Positions 1-12,800 of a stretch of 64,000 nt of DNA are shown here, one piece after another; position 1 is the first letter of the stretch; each line of letters begins with the position of its first letter. The notes under the pieces were generated by a model. It had not been told where the DNA came from, searched no databases, and saw only the letters and a list, made by a program, of their open reading frames with translations. Made by a program: the position numbers and the translations under genes. This DNA is from Doris montereyensis (taxonomy: Eukaryota; Mollusca; Gastropoda; Nudibranchia; Dorididae), in assembly GCA_037039925.1 (NCBI GenBank), contig JAXRKP010000815.1, forward strand, positions 147,739-211,738. The letters run 5' to 3'.

Positions 1-945
1 CTAAGGTGACCTCATAGTCTTTGGAAGAATTTTTTTGCCCGGTTTGCCCTGTAAACAGCCAGAGGATCTTAAACGTACATGAAGTGGTGTGAAAACAGCC
101 AAAGGATCTTAAACATACATGAAGTGGTGTGTAAACAGCCAGAGGATCTTAAACGTACATGAAGTGGTGTGAAAACAGCCAGAGGATCTTAAAACATGAA
201 GTGGTGTGAAAACAGCCAGATGATCTTAAACGTACATGAAGTGGTGTGAAAACAGCCAGAGGATCTAAATGTAGATGAAGTGGTGTGAAAACAGCCAGAG
301 GATCTTAAACGTACATGAAGTGGTGTGAAAACAGCCAGAGGATCTTAAACGTACATGAAGTGGTGTGAAAACAGCCAGAGGATCTTAAACGTACATGAAG
401 TGGTGTGAAAACAGCCAGAGGATCTTAAACGTAGATGAAGTGATGTGAAAACAGCCAAAGGATCTCAAATGCATATGAAGTGATGTGTAAACAACCAAAG
501 GATCTCAAATGCATATGAAGTGTGTGTAAACAACCAAAGGATCTCAAATGCATATGAAGTGATGTGAAAACAGCCAAAGGATCTCAAATGCATATGAAGT
601 GATGTGAAAACAGCCAAAGGATCTCAAATGCATATGAAGTGATGTAAACAGCCAAAGGATCTCAAATGCATATGAAGTGATGTGAAAACAGCCAAAGGAT
701 CTCAAATGCATATGAAGTGATGTGAAAACAGCCAAAGGATCTTAAACGTACATGAAGTGGCGTGAAAACAGCCAAAGGATCTTAAACGTACATTAAGTGG
801 TGTCAAAACAGCCAAAGGATCTTAAACTCATATGAAGTTGTGTGATCTGCACAGAGTACCTTTTTATCGACGTCTCCGATGGAACTAGATGTTGATCCAG
901 CTATCTGGAGCAGGGGTGGGTTTTACTCAACAAAAGACCCACCGT
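1..945 (-). mobile_element. SINE-A copy with internal 40-bp expansion (cut by window edge)
   Basis: Both ends match the family here called SINE-A read in reverse: the segment around GCCCTGTAAACAGCC at the left and GATCTGCACAGAGTACC through GATCCAGCTATCTGG at 840-915 at the right. In other copies (9362, 11404, 39762) these two blocks are adjacent. Here they are separated by about 20 copies of a 40-bp unit made from the sequence at the junction. The 3' tail of the element lies beyond position 1. The family has a tRNA-like head and an AAATC-type tail. Confidence 0.75.
48..840. repeat. 40-bp minisatellite inside the SINE
   Basis: The unit is AAACAGCCAGAGGATCTTAA plus CGTACATGAAGTGGTGTGA-type sequence, repeating every 40 bp (for example GATCTTAAAC at 301 and 341). 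Two unit variants occupy separate blocks: the first half and the last few units carry CGTACATGAAGTGGT, while 461-740 carries TGCATATGAAGTGAT. This is block-wise local amplification. The open frame across 544-735 is only the repeat read in frame. Confidence 0.9.
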
Positions 946-1121
946 ATTCCTATGATAGAAGGCACTTTGACACGGTGCATCGTTTTGTTTTATAATTGCA
1001 ATTTGATAGAAATTTGTGAAACTTGTCTGTATCTATATGAAGAAAATGAAGTGCTGTAGAAGGAAAACTATGGTTGTAACACTGTATCACTTTCACCCTT
1101 TTCTCTCCCTTTGTTTGGCAG

Positions 1122-1246
1122 GAAGTCAAGGAGAAATGTATTTTCAATGCCCTCAAACTCAGCAACACGCTTGAAAACCACGGCACAATGACACACATCC
1201 TCTACCCAGGCTGTGGCGTAGTGGACGTCGACATTCCTGAGAAAGA
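1122..1246 (+). CDS. NAGS: NAGS exon (kinase-domain part)
   Basis: The acceptor is a pyrimidine-rich tract ending TTTGGCAG at 1121; the donor is GA|GTATGT at 1247. The frame begins GAA GTC AAG and reads 41 codons, including KLSNTLENHGTMTHILYPG, plus two bases, so it ends in phase 2. The next exon supplies the third base of a Glu codon. Reading on into the intron meets TGA at 1278. The last exonic bases and the donor are the seed of the tandem array that follows. Confidence 0.72.
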
Positions 1247-3540
1247 GTATGTATATCTTAGAAAGAGTGTGTATTCCTGAGAAGGAGTACGAATTCCTGA
1301 GAAAGAGTATGTATACCTGAGAAAGAGTATGTATACCCGGGGAAGAGTATGTATATCTGAGAAAGAGTATGCATACTTGAGAAAGAGTATGTATACCTGA
1401 GAAAGAGTATGTATACCTGAGAAAGAGTATGTATACCTGAGAAAGTATGTATACTGAGAAAGAGTATATATTCCTGAGAAAGAGTGTATATCTGAGAAAG
1501 AGTATGTATACCTGAGAAAGAGTATGTATATCTGAGAAAGAGTATGTATTTCTGAGAAAGAGTATGTACACCTGAGAAAGTATGTATACCCAAGGAAGAG
1601 TATGTATTTCTGAGAAAGAGTATGTATACTTGAGAAAGAGTATGTATTCCTGAGAAAGAGTATGTATACCTGAGAAAGAGTATGTATACCTGAGAAAGTA
1701 TGTATTCCTGAGAAAGAGCATATATACCTGAGAAAGAGTGTATATCTGGAGAGTGTGTATATCTGAGAAAGAGTATGTATTCCTGAGAAAGAGTATGTAT
1801 ACCTGAGAAAGAGTATGTATTCTTGAGAAAGAGTATGTATACCTGAGAAAGAGTATGTATTCCTGAGAAAGAGTGTGTATACCTGAGAAAGAGTATGTAT
1901 ACCTGAGAAAGAGAGATGTATACCTGAGAAAGAGTATGTATACCTTGAGAAAGAGTATGTATTCCTGAGAAAGAGTGTGTATACCTGAGAAAGAGTGTGT
2001 ATACCTGAGAAAGAGTATGTATACCTGAGAAAGAGTGTATACCTGAGAAAAGTATGTATACCTGAGAAGAGTGTGTATACCTGAGAAAGAGTATGTATAC
2101 CTGAGAAAGAGTATGTATACCTTGAGAAAGAGTATGTATACCTGAAAAGAGTGTGTATACCTGAGAAAGAGTGTGTATACCTGAGAAAGAGTTGTATACC
2201 TGAGAAAGAGTATGTATACCTGAGAAAGAGTGATGTATAACCTGAGAAAGATGTGTATACCTGAGAAAGAAGTATGTATTCCTGAGAAAGAGTATGTATA
2301 CCTGAGAAAGAGTGTGTATACCTGAGAAAGAGTATGTATTCCTGAGAAAGAATCTGAGATTAGAATACATAGTATGCTGCTGAAATAGATCTAAAAGATC
2401 TATACATAGGGTAAAGAAAGTACTAGTACTGGAATCAAATTGCACAAATTCCTGAGCTTTGTGTAAGCATTCATATTCAATTGATCCTATACATTACTTC
2501 GTTTTCGATGTCATTCTCTAAACACGTACATCCAGATTTTTTAGCTAACACGTTTTTTGCCGTACATTGGCATTTTACATGTGACACTTCTTTAAACAAG
2601 GCTTTCAATTGGTCACAGTTTTATGAAACTTTAAACACGTAATGTCAAGAATGAGATGTGGATGTGTCAACTATGTGGTAAGAGCTTAGAAATTTAGGTT
2701 TTCTGCTTGTAGTGTGATGGCATAGATCTAATTACATGATTATAGAAATTGGGCAAACACCTTAGGGTGTGGACGTATGCCATTATGATTTCATTTCCTG
2801 ACCCTGAGCAATGGATTAGAAATTATTACATTGGCTTACGTGTTTAGTGCTTTTATTAAAATAAGGACTCTATGCACATAAGTCAATTTTCTACGCATTA
2901 TTTAAAGTGTATTTCTATAAATCTTATTTCTGGGCATATGAATGATGTATTAATCAAATTACAGTTAAAAACATACATATTCAGTAATGTAATGAAGTAT
3001 CAATTTGTTTTTGTCTCCTGTAAAATTTTACTCCTTGTTAAAACTTATGAGGTTGGAGAATTACACTGACGATTTATTTATTTTCTTCTTTTCCTTTTTC
3101 AAATCTTCTTTTCTTCTCTCTCTCTCTTTTTATAAGGGAAATGCTGAACAGCTGCCACATAACGGCCAGAACTGATTTGATAACACAGAGCATGGGTTAA
3201 ACGCACCACGTGCCCATACTGCTGAGCTTTGGGGAGACGTTGTTGCGGGCAGATGGTTCACCTGAAACCATGGGACGTAAGCCGTCAATTATGGCCAGGG
3301 TTTTGCAACCGTTGAAAGTTTTGTTTGTGAACTCACACGGAGGTTTTCTGGATGAAGATGGAAAGGTTTGAGATGTGATTTTTTTTCTTTTGGTTTATTT
3401 GTTGTTTATTTGTTGTTTTCCAATCGTTTTTGTTATTATATCGTCAGAGAAACTGTCTAAACGCGTAAGTCATATGAGATTTATCTTTCAACGGATCATG
3501 TGCACGCTTCTTTCATATCTTATAATAATATGAATTATTA

Positions 3541-3573
<33 letters not shown>

Positions 3574-3667
3574 GTTATTGTTATTGTTATTATTATTATT
3601 ATTTGTTATTATTATCATTATTATTATGTAGTATTATTAACAAAGTATTATTATTATAATTATCATT

Positions 3668-3750
<83 letters not shown>

Positions 3751-3778
3751 CATTATTATCATTATTATCATTATTATA

Positions 3779-3811
<33 letters not shown>

Positions 3812-6800
3812 ATTAAAAGCCTTGAACCAGTAGAAAGGACCCAGTCACCACATGATCTAAAGGAAGAAACAAACAGTTTTTCTTCCCATGTTGGAAACTC
3901 AGAGATAACCTTGTAAGTCAAGGAGTGCACTTGCTTGTTAAAATCGTTCAAAAAGTTCAATTCTAACCTTGTAAGTCAAACAGAGTAACCACTTACTTGT
4001 TAAAATCGTTCAAAAAGTTCAACTCTAACCTTGTAAGTCAAAGAGTGCACTTGTAGTGGAAAATCATTCAAAAAGTTCAACTCTAACCTTGTGGAAAACA
4101 AACAAACAAACTTGTTAAAATCAGTTCAAAAAGTTCAACTCTAACCCATGTTGTGAAACAGTCAAAGGAGATAACCACATTGCTTGATTAAAATCATTCA
4201 AAAAGTTCAATTCTAACCTTGTAACAGAGTAACCACATGTTTGGATGAAACACAACTCTAAAATGATTATTTCATGTAGTTTTGAAACAAAGAGACAAAC
4301 AGAGATAATTAAAATTGCAATCAAAAAAGCATAACCATATGTCTTGTTTGCAGCCCTTATTCAATGATCTAGATTTTTGCTTCTCCTGAAAGGCTGACTT
4401 GTAGTGTTTAGAGACAAACAAACCTACAATATATATTAATTTTTTGTCAAACCCTTCCTGCCCTGTGTGGTTGGTGTTGTTGGATGACAGAGATGCCACT
4501 GTAGTTGAAACAAACTTTCAATTAATCTTAGTGGATTTTCTTTCATCTTGCTGTGTCCTCATCTTAATCAACCCTGCCAAACCACCTAATTATTGTGGAT
4601 AACCACATTTTCAATGAAACAAACAAACAGAGATAACCACATCTAGTGGATGAAACAAACAAACAAACAGAGATAACCACATGTAGTGGATGGGTAAATT
4701 TCAAAAAAAGCAAACAGAGATAACCACATTTAGTGGATGAAACAATAAAAACAAACAGAGATAACCACATGTAGTGGATGAAACAAACAAACAAACAGAG
4801 ATAACCACATGTAGTGGATGAAACAAACAAACACCAAACAGAGATAACCACATGTGGTGGATGAAACAAACAAACAGAGATAACCACATGTAGTGGATGA
4901 AACAAACAACAGAGATAACCACATGTGGATGGATGAAATTTCAAACAAACAGAGATAACTACATCTAGTGGATGGGGGGTCAACAAAACACCAAACAGAG
5001 ATGGGGGGTAAATTTCAATAAAACAGCAAACAGAGATAACTACAAACAGAGATAACCACATGTGGTGGATGAAACAAACAGATAAAACACCAAACAGATA
5101 ACCACATGTAGTGGATGAAACAAACAAACAGAGATAACTACATGTAGTGGATGGGGGTGGGTGGGGGTAAATTTCAATAAAACAACAGAGATAACCACAT
5201 GTAGTGAATGGGGTTGAGGGAGGGGTAAATTTCATTCAAACAAATAAACACGCAAAAACCTTTGATGTCGGCAGAATGTCATGATGACGGTGGCCCCAGT
5301 GTGTTTTTTTTTCTTTAAAATTTTGTTGTTTTTTTTATTTAATAATTTAAATAATACATTATGTCATGAAGAGATTATTTGAACTGGTCATGTATTCATG
5401 GTTAAAATGATGTTTTTATAATGATTCTTCAAACATTATCAAGGGCAAATAAAGGCAAACAGAAAATGACTTCCATCAGGAACCAGCAATCAAACTCTGG
5501 TAGATAATCATTTTAGAATTATAGAAGATAAGAGAAGATTAACTTGAGAAGGTACGCATATTATATAGATCTATAAGATATACAAGTCATGGGCTCCAGA
5601 ACTTGTTTCGTCTCTATTATGCTTTATAGATTCAATGTTTTGAAGATCAGACGATTAAAATGGGGTAGTAATGTCAGAATATTCTGCACCTGTTCTCCGT
5701 AGCCGCAGTCCTCCAATATGAGGATCTCGTCATCATACCAATTACGCAAATGGCGTCGCATTCCTAAGGGCTGTCGTCTGTACTGTTCTTGACGATAAAA
5801 TTTGTTATCCTTTGATATGGAACGAGATCATCAGTCTCTGCAAGAATAGAACGTGTCCCATTAAATTTGTCTAACAAGAGCTTTAGATATTCATTGTTGC
5901 GATCTGGCTGTAATATGCATTCCTGTGTCTTTTCCGATTTTTGAGATCTCGGAGCTTATTTTCTCACAGTCCAGGTCTTTGATCATGTCAGTGAGGTGTG
6001 CGTGATTACTGTTACCAGCCTGTTGATTTTCCATGATTGAGTTTTCATCACATGTGCTTTGTTTTTTTCCATCATCCTCGCTGTCTGGCGTGATAGATGT
6101 GTCAGGAAGGTGTAGATCTATGTTCTCGTTGTGTTTCGCTTCTGTCTCCGTGTCATTTATCATTTGATTCACTGGTTGTGTTTTTGACAAAAGTTGTGTC
6201 AACAAGCGGCGATGTTATGGTTGACACACTGAGTGCATGGATAGCACTGTCCTGACTCTGGGTTGACTCCGTATTGTTGTTGTTTGTTTGTTTGTTGAAT
6301 GTCAACACTTACGTTTTTTTTGTTTTCAATAAAGTCAGTGTTCATAGATGTGTCGTCTAGTGGCGATGTTATGGTTGACACTGAATGAGTGTGTAGCACT
6401 GTTCTTACTCTGGGTTGTCTCAATATTGTTGTTGTTTGCACTCGCAGTTTCTTCGTTTTGAATGAAGTCCGTGTTGGTAGATGTTGTTGCTGTCTCCTTT
6501 GTTACTCTTGCATAGTGTTATTGTTTTCTAAGTTGATCTCGTCTTATTTGGCTCGGTGACTTCCGTCTGAAGCTGGCAGGAGTCGAATGATGACTCGCCG
6601 ACACACTCATGTCACCCATGACCATGCCATCAAACAAAGGACGACAGGGAGTGCGCTCTTGATTTCCAGCCACTTTGAATGAGGAGAAGTGAGATTCCTC
6701 TAAAATGCTGTTGATAAGACATTCCAGCATCGTCGGCAATCTACTAACTGGCATATTGATTTCATTTAACAAGAAACTTGAAATCATAAAATGAACGCAA

Positions 6801-9800
6801 GCTCGCTCACCCACGTCTGGCCTTCTCGGTAACCAAATCGGACCTAGCTGTGCAAGGATTCGAACTCGGGACCTCATGATCCCCAGTTCGGTAACCTAAC
6901 AGCTTGGCCACCGACGCCACGTCCACATCGGATAATTACAAAACAAGATGATTTCAGCGCATTCTCTGTTGTATTCATTTTCGTTTCTTATCTGAGCTAA
7001 TGAGAAGGAAAATGAAGAAACCATAAGACTACAAAGAGATAAGGTGAGAAGAATGGAGGAGTTAACATACCTAGGGTTAACTGTACAAAGCAATGGGGAG
7101 TGTGGGAGAGAAATCTAAAAGAGAATACAGACAAGACAGAATAAATGGAGGAAAGGGACGGGAGTGATAGGGCATACGAAGATATCTGCAAAAAGGAAAG
7201 CGAAAGTATATAAAACACAGCAATGATGTATGACCTGGAAATTGTTGCCATGACAAAAAGACAAGAAGAAGAGTTAGAGGTGACTGAGATGAAGACGTTG
7301 TGGTTCTCCTTGGGTGTGTCAAGGTTGGATGAGATTTGGCATGAACACATCCGAGGGCCGAGGGGAAACCCAAGTAGGTAGGCTAGGAGGCAACGTTAGG
7401 GAAATAAAGAAGACTGAGATGGTATGGACATGTAAAGAGAAGGGATACAGGATATATTGGACAGAAGATGTTGCGGATGGAAGTACCGGGCAGGAGGAAG
7501 AGGGAAAGACCTAAACGGAGGTATATGGATATGATGGAGGGAGACATGAAGATTGTTGGTGCAAGAAATGGATACGAACAGGATAGGATGATCTGTTGTG
7601 GTGACCCCTAACGGGGAAAAAGCCAAAAGACGAAGAAGATCTGAGCTAATTGTATCTTCATTTACAGCGCTTGTTTTACAGGGTTGATAAAGATACTATA
7701 ATGGAAGTAGGGTCCATCGTGTGATGACAAATAGGCTTTTGATCTCCGTCAACTCTCCAAACCTTTAGAACAAGTACAGAATATATCAAGGATGGATGAA
7801 GACATAGTAAAAAACACAGGGAAATATTTTTGTTGGTAAGACACGTCAACTTAAGAAGAAAACATTCCACCACTTCTCTAAAACCCTGTGGAAAATTAAG
7901 AATGAGGAATTGACAAGTTTGAATTAGTCTTTTTCTGTGTTCAACAGACTGTAGGCTAGCACCAATTAGGGGGGGGGTAGACTGGTTGTTATTTTAAACA
8001 AATTATGGGATGTTGATTTCACCTGCTTAGATGATATTTGCCTTTCATGTTATTATTATTTTTCTTCTTCTTTTCTTACCCAGATCATAGCCAACATCAA
8101 TTTACCTTCAGATTTGACCGTGGCGGCTGACAAAGTGTGGTGCACACCGGAGGTGATGGATACGGGGTGAGTGGATCAGAATATCTAAACTGCTCAGGGA
8201 CGCGGTAGTCCAGAGGTAAACTGCCGGCCCTTCAACCGAAAGGCCATGTGTACGTGTCCAGACGGTTTGAAATATTGTCTATTTTTTGTGTGGGTACAAC
8301 CCATTCTCCTTGGTCCAGGTAGTAAAGTTTTGAAATATTTTCTATTTTTTGTGTATGGTAACAACCCATTCTCCTTAGCCCAGGTAGTAAAGTTTGAAAT
8401 ATTTTCATTTTTTTGTGCAAGGGTACAACCCATTCTCCTTAATCCAGGTAGTAAAGTTTGAAATATTTTCCATTTTTTGTATGGGTACAACCCATTCTCC
8501 TAGCCCAGGTAGTAAAGTTTGAAATATTTTCCATTTTTTGTGCATGGGTACAACCCATTCTTCCTTAGTCCAGGAAGTAAATTTTGAAATATTTTCCATT
8601 TTTTGTGTGGATACAACCCATTCTCCTTAGTCCAGTAGTAAAGTTTGAAATATTTTCCATTTTTTGTGTGGATACAACCCATTCTTCCTAGTCCAGGTAG
8701 TAAAGTTTGAAATATTTTCCATTTTTTTCCATTTTTAGCCCATAGAGTTTGAAATATTTTCCATTTTTTGTGTGGGTACAACCCATTCTCCTTAGTCCAG
8801 GTAGTTAGGTTCCATCAAAGCCATTTCGGCCCATAGAGCCGATAGTGTTTGATTCCCAGTTCTATCAAATTTTCTGGCCCTCCTGTTGACCCAGCAGCAA
8901 AATGGGTAGCAAGGTCTTTTCAGACTCGGTAAAAGTGAAAATGACGTGGCAAGCGATGGCAAACTATCACACTATGCCACATGCCTAGAAAAATCAGGAC
9001 TCGACTCCTTACTATTTCTATGCTCAACTCTGACTCTCAGTAGGGGACTTGCTTTTGCATCTGCATATCGTTTGCCACTACATCTGGTTTAAAATGTTTT
9101 AATTCATTTCCAGATGAAAAAAGTCAACACCTTTATTGATGAGCTTCCACGAGAGAGTTCTGTCGTCATCACATCTGCTGACGCTATCCTGAAAGAACTC
9201 TTCAGTCACAGAGGTAAGAATTCATTCAATTGAATCAGTCATCTGTGGTAAAAAAAAAAATCCCGTTAAGTTTCATCAGTATCTGTGGTAAAAGAAAATC
9301 CCCGTTAAGTTTCTCAAGGCTGCTCTGGCCCACAGAGCTGGAATTAATCTGAGTTTCTGTAGCGAGTGGGAACACAGTTGTCTAGAGGTAGAGTGTCTGC
9401 CTCTCAACCAATTTCATGAATTTTTGTTGTGGGAATAACTCACCCCCCTGGTCCAGGTACGTGAATCCACACCTTGTCTTATCGGAAACGATAAAAGGAC
9501 GTGCAGATAAAAGGAAGTCTTGTGTGCAGATCACAAAGCTGTGTACCCGTAAAGATTCTATTCGTTGTTTACAGGGTGCGAGCCTGTTAAAAATAAAAAT
9601 AAACTCAATGGAAAAAGCCCTGAAATCATCTTTGTCGTGGCATTAGGTAAAATTGAATGAAATAAAAAAAGTACACGGAGATGGAGATGGATGAAAGAAA
9701 GGAGGTTAAGTTTGCAGATAACAACACTCTGTGCGTGTTGAACATCCCGTGGCTGTTTACAGGGCAGTCCGGGCAAAAATTTAAAAATCCTGTCGAAACC

Positions 9801-12800
9801 CCAAAGATCACTTTAGTTGTGGATGTGGGTAAATCAAATCAAATCAAAAGACATCATATATATGTCAAAAGGGACTAGCAATTGTGATTTGACGGTAAGA
9901 CAGAAATCAAAGAGAAATGTTATTATAATGAAGGTTTTATGCAATGTTTCTATCCTGTCTTTCTTTTTCTTTCTTTGTCCTGTCAAAAGGGTCTGGAACA
10001 ATTTTTCCGGTTGACCATCATTAGGCCGTACACAAATATCACTCCTTTGATGGTATCGATTTGCAGAGATTGAAAACATTACTTGTGAGGTAAGTGAAAG
10101 ATCTCAATTATAATTATAGATATTTTAAGTTGTATATACATGTAATTATTTTTATTTTGTACTAAATCCCTCTTGAAATTTTATTCAAATTACTTTATTT
10201 CCTTTTACACAACACGATTTGATACTTTTCTTGTGTTCAAATCATATTTTATTTCATTGACATTCTTTATGTGTTTTATGTACTATGAAATGTCAAGGTA
10301 AAACGCTCCCGAGGTTAATTTAGTATTTTATGGTGAGCGCTATAGGCTATAGAAATATATTTTATTTAGATTATTATTACCCCCCCCCCCCCCTCCAAAC
10401 AATCAAACTGAAAGAAAAAAGGCACTGCTAAAAAAATTTAAAAAAGGGGCCCAAACTGAACACCAAAAGTTCAATCAATCAATCAGTCAATCAATGTTAA
10501 AAGCTGCTTATTAAAATTTTATCCTAGAGAGTTCTAAAATTTCAACTCCTCTCTGACTCACATATTACTGAAGCCCTGTAGGATCTAAGGTGAGACAAGT
10601 GCAAAGGAATAGACAAAAAAGAAAGAAAAAAAACCTTATGGTGCCTATAGAATCGAACCCGCGTATTTCTATGTCAGTACCCATCCATCGCCTCACCATG
10701 AAAATCTCCTTATGTTTTAGTTAGTTTGGTTGGTAGTGCGCTCTTTTTTCGTGGCGAGGCGATGGGGTCCACCTCAATGGAGGTCATGGTTTTGATTCTA
10801 TTGGGGTTCAAAGTATTCGTTCTGTTTATTCTTTTGTATTTATCTTGTCTTTGTTCCTACGGGGGCTTTATTTAACCCTTTCCCTGCCTAAGACAGGTCC
10901 AAAAGTTATGTGTTATAGTTTTTGAAAAATTGAATTTTTTGTAGAATATTTTTGTATATTTTTGGTTGTTCTCATATGCTATTTTCAAAAATTCATAAAA
11001 TCAAAACTTAATAATGAAACATAAGTCCGATCTGATCAAATTTAGATATTGTATCAAAGAAGGTGCATGCCAAGTTTGAAAGAAATTTGTTGAAAAATGA
11101 AAAGCCTATCGATATTGAACGGTGAAATTTGGGGCAAAATCCAAGATGGCCACCGCTTCCATGGCAACCGGAAGCGGCAGGAAAGAAACAACGACATATT
11201 TCAACTCAGTACACCATGCCCATTACACCTATACATAAGTTAAATTGATAGGAACAAACGGGAACATTTTCACTCCAGGACACACACACACACACACCCC
11301 CCCCCCCCACTCCTTAAAGGTAGAATGGGAGCTGATAAAGAAAGAAAGAAAGAAAGATGAATTTGAAGACAATTTTAGTCACCGAAAAGAAAATCGCATT
11401 GACTGGCTTGGAAGTAGGACTTGGTGGTGCAGAGGCTAGGGGATCGCCTCTCAATTAAATGTCGTGGGTTTGTGCCTTAACAGATTGAAACATCTTCTGG
11501 CGTTGTTTCTGTCGATAACACCCCGGCCAGGCTGGATCGACACCTAATCTCATCAGAGATGGGCGATAAAAGGCAGTTCCATGTGCAGATCAAAACATTT
11601 TGTGCACATTAAAGATCTCTTGGCTGTTTTACAGGGTAGTTTGTGCAAAATTTTTAAATTATACCTGAAGTAAAACCCAATTTATCACATTAGTTGTGGA
11701 AGTTGGTAAATTAATCAAATCAAATTAAAGGATGTCTAAGAATTTTTCAAAATCTCCTAGAAAACTTCCCAGAATCTCCTAAATGTTTTGCACTGCTGAG
11801 TATTTATTATGAAGAGGAACATGAAATAGAAATGAAAGGCCTAATAGATTGAGATAGCTAAGAAAAAAATTAAAACCCACCTGTTTTCCACACAGCCATA
11901 AAACCCGCACAGATTCGTATTTCTCACTGCTGTCATAAATGTAGTTCAATGATGTGAACTGTTTTTGTATTATCATTCTATGCTTTAAAATATGTTTGTC
12001 GTATGTGATTTGTATATTGCGTTGGTGTGTGTATATTATATTATGCATTTGTCTTGATTATAATTCTCTTGTTGTAATCTTCTTTTACCTTTTTATCCAT
12101 CCTTTAAAAAAAATAAACTACACACAGATCTTTCAAGAAGGATTTGTCCGATGCTTACTTTGACGAAATCGCTCCCAGTATTCACGCCATTTACCTGTCA
12201 GAGACGTAAGTTTTTTGGAGTGAGGGGGAAAGGAATTAACTTCTTTCCCTCGGTGTCGGCTCAGAAGGCTTCGAATTATGTTTGTCCCACATATACCTAA
12301 ACCCTTTTGAGAAAAGAGGTTCTAAAGTTCTCAGCTGGAAAGAGAATCTGGAGTTTGGACATGCGAGTGAAATTTGTGACAAATGTAGGCTGAACTAAGT
12401 TTTTTTTTTAAAGAACCCCAATAATTTTGAAATACGTGTAGGACCATTGATGACTGTAAATCTGATAACGATTATAACTCTAAGTCATCCGAGGTGTAGT
12501 AAGGATGATAGTAAGGTGTCGCAAACTGTTTGATGTTTTGAGAATATCAAAGAAAAAGGTGCTGCACATTTTAATCTTTTTCACAGACAGACGACTTGCA
12601 AGTGTCAAACACTAGACCCAATAGGGGTATACGAATCGTTCATATGGTCATTACACGGGTTTCTTTCGGTTCTTGTGCCACGGAATCCTAACTAGACGAA
12701 GTATATGGGCATTCTAATGTCAAATAAGTGAGAAAAAAAGGTGTTACTAATTTTAGACTCACATGGTTTGCAACTTTCACCGTCGAAAATGTGTGTTGTT

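Noticed and set aside
1258..2445. 395-codon minus-strand frame
   Set aside because: It is the 20-bp splice-site array read in shifting frames; no protein character.
4564..5235. 223-codon minus-strand frame rich in Cys and Leu
   Set aside because: Translation of the 36-bp array; apparent membrane-like segments are repeat artefacts.
9362..9440. Functional tRNA gene
   Set aside because: Only A/B-box-like promoter remnants are present; no complete cloverleaf, and the sequence continues into a SINE body and tail.
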